A stretch of DNA of 36,955 nucleotides from NCBI GenBank assembly GCA_038236995.1, contig JBBRZE010000057.1:1-36955 (forward strand), read 5' to 3'. This DNA is from JAAFHB01 sp038236995. GTDB taxonomy: Bacteria; Bacteroidota; Bacteroidia; Bacteroidales; Prolixibacteraceae. The notes below the pieces were generated by a model. The model was not told the DNA's origin, ran no database searches, and saw nothing but the letters and a program-made list of their open reading frames with translations. The position numbers were made by a program, and so were the translations under genes. This document shows, piece by piece, positions 26,138 through 33,807 of the stretch (position 1 is the stretch's first letter; every line of letters begins with the position of its first letter).

Positions 26138-27265
26138 ATGAATAATCTAAAAATTTCGAACCTGATTGCGCTTGCGTTCTTATTTGTGATGTTTTCGTGT
26201 ACAACGCCTCCGAAAACGAAGATTCAATGTTATGCTTGGTTGGGTGGTCCCGGTAATGCCACCGACACAGAAATAAAAGCCCAGTTCACCGATCTGAAAA
26301 AGAAAGGTATAGATGGATTGATGTACTCCGGCGGACAGAATCCTGAAACGTACCAGCGGGTTGGTAAAATTGCAAAAGAAGCCGGGCTTGAATTCCACAC
26401 ATGGATACCAACACTAATACAAGGAATTAATCCAAAGATAAAGCCCGAATGGTATGCTGTGAATGGCCTTGGTGAATCTGCTTTAACGAAACCTGCCTAT
26501 GCAGAACATTACAAATTTGTATGTCCTAACCGCGAAGAGGTTTATCTGTTCCTGGCAGATATGTATGGAAAAGTTGCTGAACTACCTGAGGTCGATGGTA
26601 TTCACCTCGATTTTATCAGGTTTCCGGATGTAATTCTGGCACAAGGCTTATGGAAGAAATATGGACTGGTCATGGACCGTGAATTTCCGCAGTTTGACTA
26701 TTGCTATTGCGACAAGTGTGTTGCCGATTTTAAAGCAAAAACCGGAATTGATATCAAAGCAGCGAAAGATCCGTCGCAGGTACAGGAATGGAAACAATTT
26801 CGTTACGACCTGATTACAAATTTAGTAAATCGGCTTGCAGAAGTGGTTCATTCAAAAAACAAACAGATCAATGCTGCCGTATTCCCAGGTCCTTCGGTTG
26901 CTAAAAAATTAGTCCGGCAGGAATGGGATAAATGGAAGATCGATGCCTTCTATCCGATGAATTACAATGATTTCTACCTGGAAGGTACACCATGGATTGG
27001 CAAGATGACCAAAGAATCTGTGACCGCACTCAACAATACAAAGCCCGTTTTTAGCGGCCTGTTTATCTGTCCGGATCCTAAAAAGAAAGCCAATGAACCA
27101 GATCCTGAGAATCATGGTCTCTTACCTGAAGAGTTGGAACCTGCCATCCGTGAATCGATGGAAAATGGAGCAGCCGGAATTTGCCTTTTCACACCCGAAA
27201 GAATGACACCCGAACACTGGGTGATATTCGACAAAGCCATACATGCCACCTATACAAAAAAATAG
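26138..27265 (+). CDS. GHL10-like lipoprotein, putative TIM-barrel glycosidase
   Basis: A 375-aa lipoprotein. The start at 26138 gives MNNLKISNLIALAFLFVMFSC (lipobox MFSC); the open frame extends upstream to 25997 but adds an implausible 47 residues before the signal peptide. The barrel resembles the glycosyl-hydrolase-like 10 / DUF187-type group: 'KKKGIDGLMYSGG', 'AGLEFHTWIPTL', 'PEVDGIHLDFIRFPD' and 'KIDAFYPMNYNDFY'. A 'YCYCDKCVADFKAKTGIDI' block sits where relatives have a CxxC pair. The conserved Asp in 'HLDFIRFPD' is the best catalytic candidate. It is separated from the upstream GH2 by 212 bp and from the downstream GH2 by 181 bp, so these last two genes may have their own promoters. 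The substrate is unknown. Confidence 0.7.
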   Translation: MNNLKISNLIALAFLFVMFSCTTPPKTKIQCYAWLGGPGNATDTEIKAQFTDLKKKGIDGLMYSGGQNPETYQRVGKIAKEAGLEFHTWIPTLIQGINPKIKPEWYAVNGLGESALTKPAYAEHYKFVCPNREEVYLFLADMYGKVAELPEVDGIHLDFIRFPDVILAQGLWKKYGLVMDREFPQFDYCYCDKCVADFKAKTGIDIKAAKDPSQVQEWKQFRYDLITNLVNRLAEVVHSKNKQINAAVFPGPSVAKKLVRQEWDKWKIDAFYPMNYNDFYLEGTPWIGKMTKESVTALNNTKPVFSGLFICPDPKKKANEPDPENHGLLPEELEPAIRESMENGAAGICLFTPERMTPEHWVIFDKAIHATYTKK

Positions 27266-27348
27266 CTGTTATTTATTGCTTAGTTTGTATTGGCATATTG
27301 GGTCCACAGAAAACTATAATAAACCACAAAGTTGTTAAATTTAAATAA

Positions 27349-27376
27349 CCCCCGGTTTAGCTTGCAGAACCGGGGG
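27349..27376. terminator. GC-rich hairpin between the GHL10-like and GH2 genes
   Basis: CCCCCGGTT (27349-27357) pairs perfectly with AACCGGGGG (27368-27376) around a 10-base loop. No U-tract follows on the plus strand. On the minus strand it is followed by TTATTTAAATTTAA, which looks more terminator-like, yet no leftward gene is close. It may be an mRNA-stabilising end or a leader hairpin for the GH2 gene. Confidence 0.5.
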
Positions 27377-27446
27377 CAAGTGGATGAAATACGACACCAA
27401 CCCCAAAGCGGGTTGAACATTAAATTAACAATAGAACATCAAAACC

Positions 27447-29813
27447 ATGACTATCCCAAAAACCCTGTACCTTTTCATCCTGACTTTGCTGCTTTCATCC
27501 TGCATGAAGTCATCGCCAGTATTGTTTTCAAAGCTTGAAGGGAATTTTAATGAAGGATGGGAATTTGTCAAAGATCCCATTGACAGTATTTCGCCTGAAA
27601 TGTTTCAAAAAACCGATCAGCAACAATCAACCTGGCAAAAGGTAACGCTACCACATACCACAAACATCGAAGCGGTTGATTCACAGGAAAAACAATGGCA
27701 GGGAACCGCCCGCTACCGGAAGTTTTTTACGGTTCCAAAGCAATTCGATCAGAAATCGGTGTCACTTCAGTTTGGGGCAGCGATGCAAGTTGCCAAAATT
27801 TACCTCAACGGAGAATTGGTACAGACGCATTCAGGCGGTTACCTTCCTTTTGAGGTAAAACTGGATGGGAAAGTCAAATTTGGCGGTCAGAATTGTATCG
27901 TCGTTGAACTCGATAACCGCAACAATTCATTGATTCCGCCTGGCAAACCACTTGCAAAGCTTGACTTTAATTATAACAGCGGTTTGTACCGCAATGTGAC
28001 CATCGAAATAAAAGACAAACTTCATATTTCAAATCCGATTACTGCTGACCGGGTTGCCGGAGGAGGTTTGCTCGTCACCTACAACGATGTTACAGAACAG
28101 TCGGCAAAAATCAATGTGCAGGTAGATGTCGAAAATGAATCTAAAGAGACTAAACCCGCTTCATTGCAAATCATTCTGGTGGATGGAAAAGGGAAAACAG
28201 TTCTTAGTGAAAATGCAGTAGCTCAAAATGTGTCAGTTGGAGGCTTTGTTCAGTTCAAACAGGAATTGAAGGTTGAAAAACCAGTTTTGTGGTCTCCAGA
28301 GAGTCCTTCTCTATATAAGCTGAAAGTAAGGGTTCTGAGCAATAATCTGCCGGTTGATTCATTATCGGAAGTAATCGGCATCCGCACTTTTTCGTTTACA
28401 GCAACCGATGGATTTGTGTTAAACGGTCAAAAACTGAAGCTTCGGGGCACCAACCGTCACCAGGAATATCCATATATCGGATATGCTGTTCCTGACAATG
28501 CGCAGTATCGCGATGCATGGAAAATTAAGCAGGCGGGATTTAATTTTGTGCGTAGTTCCCATTATCCGCAATCACCCGCTTTCCTTGCCGCGTGCGACGA
28601 ACTTGGCTTACTCGTGATGGATGCCATTCCAGGATGGCAGTTTGTGGGAGGCGAAGAATTTCAAAAGCACAGCATTCGCGATACACGCGAGATGGTTCGT
28701 CGCGACCGCAATCATCCAAGCATCATTTTATGGGAAGCATCGCTGAACGAGTCAGGAATGCCGCGACAATTTATGGAACGGGCACATCTGGCTGTTCATC
28801 AAGAGTTACCCGTAGCCGATGTGTACACATGTGGCTGGATAGACGACGTGTATGATGTCTATATTCCTGCACGCCAACATGCCAAACCACCTTATTACTG
28901 GAATAAATACGCGAAAAACAAACCCATCATTATCGCAGAATATGGCGATTGGGAATATTACGCACAAAACGCCGGTTTCAACCAGACAGCTTTTGGCAAT
29001 CTGCAAAAAGAGGAGCGCAATTCACGCCAACTACGTGGTTTTGGGCAGAAACGATTGGCTCAGCAGGCACTCAACTACCAGGAATCGTATAATGATAACC
29101 TGAATGGTCCGGCAGTCGGCGATGCCAACTGGCTCATGTACGATTACAAACGTGGTTATGCGCCCGATATTGAATCTTCGGGCATTATGGATATTTTCAG
29201 GTTGCCGAAATTTGCTTTTTATTTCTATCAAAGCCAGACAAAAAAAGCTGAACCAATGATATTTATTGCAAATTACTGGAATGACCCGTCTTTCAAAGAT
29301 GTGAAAATTTACAGCAATTGTGACGAAGTTGAATTATCATTGAATGGGAAAGTAATTGCCCGTCAGAAACCCGATCAGGACCGGAACTCAACAAATCTGA
29401 CTCATCCTCCCTTTTCGTTCACAATCGCCAAATTTGTTCCCGGAAAACTGGAAGCGAAAGGTTTTCTCGCAGGAAAAGAGGTAGTAAAAACCGAACGTAA
29501 AACACCGGATGTACCTGCAAAAATCATGTTGTCAATAGATTCAAGCGGAAAAGAATTGCAGGCCGGGAAGAATGATGTTGTTTTCGTTTATGCTTCGGTT
29601 ACCGATGACGATGGAACTGTTATTCCGGATGACAAGCGCGCTGTGAAATTCACAATCGAAGGCAATGCTGAATTGATTGGTGACAATCCGCGAAATGCAG
29701 AAGCAGGTATTTCAACCATTTTGTTACAAGCTGGAAAAACACAGGGTGTCCTTCGGATTAAAGCGACCGCTGAAGGTTTGGTTGCAGGGGAAATAAATTT
29801 GAATTTGTTTTAA
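27447..29813 (+). CDS. GH2 lipoprotein, beta-galactosidase/beta-glycosidase-like
   Basis: A 788-aa lipoprotein (MTIPKTLYLFILTLLLSSC, Cys19), so probably surface- or outer-membrane-anchored. N-terminal sugar-binding domain: 'TARYRKFFTVPKQF', 'MQVAKIYLNGELVQTHSGGY'. Ig-like domain: 'PVLWSPESPSLYKLKVRV'. TIM barrel: 'LRGTNRHQEYPYIGYAVPDN' and 'AGFNFVRSSHYPQSPAFLAACDELGLLV'. The acid/base is Glu435 in 'LWEASLNESGMP', and the nucleophile is probably Glu498 in 'IIIAEYGDWEYY'. Two C-terminal Ig-like modules follow, of the DUF4982 and invasin types. 'FRGTNRHQEYP' is the classical GH2 signature region. It is the last gene of the rightward operon; a perfect hairpin lies just downstream. It differs from the other two GH2s in the locus and likely handles a different linkage. 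Confidence 0.9.
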   Translation: MTIPKTLYLFILTLLLSSCMKSSPVLFSKLEGNFNEGWEFVKDPIDSISPEMFQKTDQQQSTWQKVTLPHTTNIEAVDSQEKQWQGTARYRKFFTVPKQFDQKSVSLQFGAAMQVAKIYLNGELVQTHSGGYLPFEVKLDGKVKFGGQNCIVVELDNRNNSLIPPGKPLAKLDFNYNSGLYRNVTIEIKDKLHISNPITADRVAGGGLLVTYNDVTEQSAKINVQVDVENESKETKPASLQIILVDGKGKTVLSENAVAQNVSVGGFVQFKQELKVEKPVLWSPESPSLYKLKVRVLSNNLPVDSLSEVIGIRTFSFTATDGFVLNGQKLKLRGTNRHQEYPYIGYAVPDNAQYRDAWKIKQAGFNFVRSSHYPQSPAFLAACDELGLLVMDAIPGWQFVGGEEFQKHSIRDTREMVRRDRNHPSIILWEASLNESGMPRQFMERAHLAVHQELPVADVYTCGWIDDVYDVYIPARQHAKPPYYWNKYAKNKPIIIAEYGDWEYYAQNAGFNQTAFGNLQKEERNSRQLRGFGQKRLAQQALNYQESYNDNLNGPAVGDANWLMYDYKRGYAPDIESSGIMDIFRLPKFAFYFYQSQTKKAEPMIFIANYWNDPSFKDVKIYSNCDEVELSLNGKVIARQKPDQDRNSTNLTHPPFSFTIAKFVPGKLEAKGFLAGKEVVKTERKTPDVPAKIMLSIDSSGKELQAGKNDVVFVYASVTDDDGTVIPDDKRAVKFTIEGNAELIGDNPRNAEAGISTILLQAGKTQGVLRIKATAEGLVAGEINLNLF

Positions 29814-29831
29814 TCAATACAAGGTCCGGAG

Positions 29832-29865
29832 ATTGCAGAGACAAGGCATACCTTGTCTCTGCAAT
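29832..29865. repeat. Perfect 15-bp hairpin repeat (GCAGAGACAAGG palindrome) at the end of the operon
   Basis: ATTGCAGAGACAAGG (29832-29846) pairs perfectly with CCTTGTCTCTGCAAT (29851-29865) around the loop CATA. A third partial arm, TGCCTTGTCTCG, follows directly. It lies 19 bp after the GH2 stop codon, so it may act as a 3' stabilising or terminating structure. The unit resembles AGAGACAAGGC palindromes that I recall as dispersed repeats in this phylum. Confidence 0.8.
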
Positions 29866-29907
29866 GCCTTGTCTCGTTAACACTTACGAAATATAATACA
29901 GGGGAGG

Positions 29908-29979
29908 TAGAGACGTTGCATGCCACAAAAAAACCTATTTTGGTCATCCCGACTTTTAGAGAAGCCAAACAAGATCCCG
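29908..29979. repeat. Fragments of dispersed repeats (GTAGAGACGTTGCATGC and GTCATCCCGAC types)
   Basis: GTAGAGACGTTGCATGC at 29908-29924 is one arm of a palindromic element (GTAGAGACGTTGCATGCAAC type) whose second arm is missing. GTCATCCCGACTTTTAG followed by AAGATCCCG (29943-29979) looks like a decayed REP-like unit. No gene is visible in the 240-bp gap between the converging GH2 and DUF5916 genes. Confidence 0.45.
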
Positions 29980-30053
29980 TTTGTCGTTTAAGACACAGGA
30001 TTTCAGCCAACCGCAATATCATGCATCGAAATTATTTTTAGGAATCGCTCCAT

Positions 30054-32687
30054 TTACCTTCCTATTCTGAATGAAGCTTTTAACAGAAACACATTATAGG
30101 GTTTGTTTTCGAATAAATCTCTCATGTCGTCAGCCAGATTAAAGTTCCCGTTCGGAACCGACTTATTACGGTTTTGCGACCATACCAGATAGATCGTCGA
30201 TCCTGGTCTGTATTCCCACCTGACGACCATATTCGACAAAAACTCCTTCACATTAAAATCGGGCTGATCGAAACTGTAGAGATTATTTCCCGCCTGATCA
30301 GAAATAAGATATTGTTCTGCTGATGCATTATAAGCAAACTCATTTCCTGTAAAATGGCGAAACCGATCGGTATAATTATCAGCCCTTCCATTGGTTATTT
30401 TCTTGAATTCGGTGTATTTTCCGCTCGAAAGAAAAGGTTGTCCCCAATATTGAATACTTAAGTCCGGCGTAATATTGTAGTTCACCCGCAATGATGCACT
30501 GAACGTTTTCTGATGAATCCGGGCAAATACATAATCTGTCTTGTTATTATATTCCTGTTGCGTCACATATTGAAGCTCGTCTTCATTATCCGTATAACCA
30601 GGAGTCAGTGTAATTTTCAGACTTTTGGAAGGGCGGTAACCCAATACAACACTATAGTTGATCATTTGCTTCGAATTTTTCTGATTTCCCCGCATTGCCA
30701 TAAATTCAATTTCGGTTGTCAGCTTTTTTTGCTCATTCGAGGCAAGCGCAAGCCAGATATTTTTGGTTCCGGTTACCTTCATAGCAGGACCTCCCCTCAA
30801 CTCGGTTGTGGAAAGAGCTGCGCCGTTAATATTCGTGCCGAAATGAAGATACCAATAGTTTTTAAACTGGGTATGTGCATTGATATTTCCACCCGGACCG
30901 GTTGATTCTCCCGCAAAATTCCATTCCGTCCATTGGTTAAAATTCAGATTCATATCGCGGAAGATCGAGAATGGTTCAAATATCCGGTAGCCTACCCAAA
31001 TAACTTCCAGAATATTATCGGCCTGACGCATATATCCCACGTCATTCAATTCAAGACCGGGAGATTTCCATGCAGTGGCTCCCATAAATTTAAGTTTGCC
31101 CCCCATTTTGCCAATCACAATTTTCCCCCCTTGACCTGCAAGGCTCGTACGGGTTGAATCGAATTTGAGATGAGTGGCATCGGGACGTTGAAACGCGTGA
31201 ATCCATGATTTCTGCGTATTCGTGATCGCTTCGGCACTACCATTTACCTTGCTAAAATACGAACTCAAATCTAATTCCCAGTCTTTGTTATGCCATTTGT
31301 GTACAAAATCAAAACCTCCGGTATAAGCTGATTTATGCAGATAATTAAGTTGGTCTTCCGCAAGATTCCGGTTTACCGAAGTGAACATACCCCCGATCAA
31401 TGTATTTCCTTTATCGAGGTCTTTTTGCACTCTTCCAATGGTATAATTGGTAAAAGGCTCAATCATTTCAGAGTGTTGAGTACCATTACTGATGTGCGCA
31501 AACTCCTCGCCAGTTAAGCTTTCAAGCAATCCCAACGACCAACCTTCTTTTGTTTTTCCTGTTATTTTAGCCGCACCCAGAATTTTTGTAAATTCAGGAG
31601 CATCAATATATTCATCATCATTGATATCGGGACTGTAATGAGGCCGGCGACCAATCCGACGCGAATAAAACAGATTTTCAGAGGCTAAGTCACCATCACC
31701 AAACATCAGCGGAAAACTCAATATATTTTTTCCTTCAATAAAAAATGGTCGTTTTTCCTGAAAGAAAGTCTCAAAAGAAGAGAGATTCACCTGAGAAGGG
31801 TCTGCTTCCACCTGTCCGAAATCGGGATTGATCGTAAAATCAAGCGTCAGATTATTAGTCACACCCAATTTCCCATCAATTCCACCAGTCAGTTGACTCT
31901 TTTTTCCTGACTGCTTGAATGGATTACCAGCCTCTTTTTCATACCTATCGGTCCGGGCTACTACGTAAGGCGTTATATCAGCAATTTTTCTTGATTTCAA
32001 ATTCTTCAGACCTTTCAGTTCCCCATACTGTGAAACCCATCCGGAATTTTTCTTGGTTGCAGGTTGCCAAACACTTGTCTCCTGCTTCCTGAAAAGCATC
32101 CGTGCAACCTGTAAACCCCAGGTTTGCTCACCGTTCCCTTCAAAACGCAACTGAGTCAGTGGAATCCGTATTTCGGCATACCATCCCAATTGATCGCGAC
32201 TCGTTTTGACGAGCCAGATCGGATCCCAGGTATTATCCTCGACTTCACCATCATTGCTTACAATGTAATCATTTTTAATACCCGCTGCATTTACCATAAA
32301 CGAAAAAGCGGTGCGTTTGTCGAAGTATGAATCGAACTGCACGGCTACGAAATCGCCATCCATTTCATCGCGACGCGAAAGTCGTTGAACAATGCTGTCG
32401 GGATTTGTATCCCATGCCTTAAAACCAACGTAGATAAAATTCTCGTCGAGTAAGATTGCAAAATCTGTTTTTTGACCGGGGGCTTTCCCTTCAGAAGGTT
32501 GGTATTGAATAAAGTCATCCTGCCAATTGGCTTTAAGCCAGGCAGGGTCGTTCAATTTCCCATCAATCGAAATGTCAGTTGTATCGCATTGCAAGGCATA
32601 ATATTCTTTTTTCGGCTGATTTTGAGCAATCAGCTGTTCTGCAATTAGGGCTAAAATAAAGGTCAACAAAAAAAATCCAGATCTCAT
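30054..32687 (-). CDS. DUF5916-family outer-membrane protein with N-terminal CBM9-like carbohydrate-binding domain
   Basis: An 877-aa exported protein with signal peptide MRSGFFLLTFILALIAEQLIAQ. The N-terminal 200 residues form a CBM9-like sandwich ('DISIDGKLNDPAWLKANWQD', 'FAILLDENFIYVGFKAWDTN', 'AEIRIPLTQLRF'). The DUF5916 body follows with 'DFTINPDFGQVEADPSQVNL', 'FFQEKRPFFIEGKNIL' and 'YSRRIGRRP', then many amphipathic strands to a C-terminal 'LLKASFRIGR', as expected for a beta-barrel in the outer membrane. The molecular function of this family is not established; binding or passage of a carbohydrate-like ligand is inferred from the CBM9-like part. It converges with the PUL operon and is divergent from the sigma-factor relic at 32981. 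Confidence 0.87.
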   Translation of the reverse strand: MRSGFFLLTFILALIAEQLIAQNQPKKEYYALQCDTTDISIDGKLNDPAWLKANWQDDFIQYQPSEGKAPGQKTDFAILLDENFIYVGFKAWDTNPDSIVQRLSRRDEMDGDFVAVQFDSYFDKRTAFSFMVNAAGIKNDYIVSNDGEVEDNTWDPIWLVKTSRDQLGWYAEIRIPLTQLRFEGNGEQTWGLQVARMLFRKQETSVWQPATKKNSGWVSQYGELKGLKNLKSRKIADITPYVVARTDRYEKEAGNPFKQSGKKSQLTGGIDGKLGVTNNLTLDFTINPDFGQVEADPSQVNLSSFETFFQEKRPFFIEGKNILSFPLMFGDGDLASENLFYSRRIGRRPHYSPDINDDEYIDAPEFTKILGAAKITGKTKEGWSLGLLESLTGEEFAHISNGTQHSEMIEPFTNYTIGRVQKDLDKGNTLIGGMFTSVNRNLAEDQLNYLHKSAYTGGFDFVHKWHNKDWELDLSSYFSKVNGSAEAITNTQKSWIHAFQRPDATHLKFDSTRTSLAGQGGKIVIGKMGGKLKFMGATAWKSPGLELNDVGYMRQADNILEVIWVGYRIFEPFSIFRDMNLNFNQWTEWNFAGESTGPGGNINAHTQFKNYWYLHFGTNINGAALSTTELRGGPAMKVTGTKNIWLALASNEQKKLTTEIEFMAMRGNQKNSKQMINYSVVLGYRPSKSLKITLTPGYTDNEDELQYVTQQEYNNKTDYVFARIHQKTFSASLRVNYNITPDLSIQYWGQPFLSSGKYTEFKKITNGRADNYTDRFRHFTGNEFAYNASAEQYLISDQAGNNLYSFDQPDFNVKEFLSNMVVRWEYRPGSTIYLVWSQNRNKSVPNGNFNLADDMRDLFENKPYNVFLLKASFRIGR

Positions 32688-32980
32688 TCATATAAGTTTT
32701 ACAATTAAAGAGACGCTCAAAGTTCAATTCCGTTACACGCTTTACGATTTTTTTCTGAAATAAAATCTGGTTCAATCAACGTTTCTTTAACAATTCATTA
32801 TCTTACATACAGTTAAACAAGTATAAAATTGAAGGCTTTCCATCAACAAAAAGACGTTGTCAATAAAAATAGTTCGATTAGAATGATTTCTTTTGTAGTA
32901 GTTGTAAACAACAATTTCAACCAAATTTCAAATAGTCGCTATAACTTTCCCGTAACTAATTGTGCTTTTTCGTTTGAACT
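32688..32980. other. Divergent AT-rich intergenic region
   Basis: This 293-bp gap separates the DUF5916 gene (leftward) from the sigma-factor relic (rightward). I see no exact TAnnTTTG box on either strand; TTCGTTTG at 32967-32974, just ahead of the relic start, is one base away. Nothing else recognisable is present. Confidence 0.5.
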
Positions 32981-33172
32981 ATGCCGAAGCAAAAATTTAA
33001 AGACGATCCGGAAGCACTGCTACAACTGGTAGAAGGCAACCTTGACGCTTATCGTTTTTTATTTGACCACCATTTTACAGACCTTTGTAACTTTCTGTTG
33101 ATCTATTTGCACAGTAAAGTACTTGCGGAAGATATTGCGCTCGAAATTTTCACGTTCATCTGGGAAAAACGT
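32981..33172 (+). pseudogene. ECF sigma factor, truncated after region 2.2 (relic)
   Basis: From ATG 32981 the frame encodes MPKQKFKDDPEALLQLVEGN and then 'AYRFLFDHHFTDLCNFLLIYLHS' and 'AEDIALEIFTFIWEKR', a typical ECF region 2.1-2.2. Homology stops at WEKR (33161-33172). The next codons read into a SusD-type sequence in another frame and the sigma frame closes at 33202. Regions 2.3-2.4 and 4 are missing, so the product cannot recognise a promoter normally. It is the left side of a deletion scar. Confidence 0.85.
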
Positions 33173-33665
33173 CTTGCTCATATACGCCGAGGCTATGATT
33201 GAACTTGGTGAAATTGATCAAACTGTTCTGGATGCGATTAATAAGGTCCGTGCACGGGCATATAAAGTAGCTGCTACGCAAACATCGTTGTATCTCGCAG
33301 TAACATCAACTGCAAAAACAGAACTTCGTAAAATTGTTCGCGTCGAGCGACACATGGAGTTTGCCCTTGAAGGTATACGCTACATGGATTTGATCCGCTG
33401 GAAATTGGCGGCTAAAGTGTTGAACATTCATATGCTGGATCCTGCCGATTTACGCACGAAAGTCGTAAAACCAGGTTTGTGGTTTTTCCCTCAAGTACCA
33501 GAAATTGATGACGATGGAGTCGCTGATTTTGCGGCGATGTACAGTGCCGGTTTGGTCAAACGGGGCGCTATCCGGAATTTTGATGCCACCAAACAATACC
33601 TGTGGTCAATTCCATCAAAGGAAATTTTGATCAACACAAACCTAAAGCAGAACTCAGGATATTAA
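33168..33665 (+). pseudogene. SusD/RagB family lipoprotein, C-terminal fragment only (relic)
   Basis: Reading in a different frame from the sigma fragment, this stretch encodes the SusD C-terminal hallmarks: 'NVLLIYAEAMIELGEID', 'AINKVRARAYK', 'ELRKIVRVERHMEFALEGIR', 'YMDLIRWK' and the closing 'YLWSIPSKEILINTNLKQNS'. About 165 residues remain of a protein that is normally 500-650. The open frame extends to an ATG at 33123 that lies in sigma-factor DNA, so that start is accidental. No signal peptide remains, so a functional surface protein is not possible. The matching FecR, SusC and SusD N-terminus have been lost. Confidence 0.9.
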
Positions 33666-33677
33666 CAATTAAATGTT

Positions 33678-33712
33678 TAATGACCGGGAGTTCAGAAATC
33701 TTCCGGTCATTA
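33678..33712 (+). terminator. Hairpin after the susD relic
   Basis: TAATGACCGG (33678-33687) pairs perfectly with CCGGTCATTA (33703-33712), a 10-bp stem with a 15-base loop, 13 bp after the relic's stop. No U-tract follows. It probably ended the susCD transcript of the lost PUL, as the hairpin at 12701 does after the intact one. Confidence 0.6.
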
Positions 33713-33752
33713 CAAGACCAATAAACCCAAAATCAGGAATTTACTGATCGAA

Positions 33753-33783
33753 TTAAAAGGGTGGCTTATTGTCACCCTTTTAA
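33753..33783 (+). terminator. Terminator-like hairpin upstream of the 827-aa gene
   Basis: TTAAAAGGGTG (33753-33763) pairs with CACCCTTTTAA (33773-33783), an 11-bp perfect stem with a 9-base loop that ends in TTTTAAATAA. It has the form of an intrinsic terminator usable in both directions, 24 bp before the next start codon. Confidence 0.65.
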
Positions 33784-33807
33784 ATAACCCACAAAATTCA
33801 AATTATA

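Noticed and set aside
33123..33167. ATG at 33123 as a real start for the SusD-like C-terminal fragment
   Set aside because: These codons are the sigma-factor region 2.2 DNA read in another frame; the SusD homology begins only after the junction near 33168.
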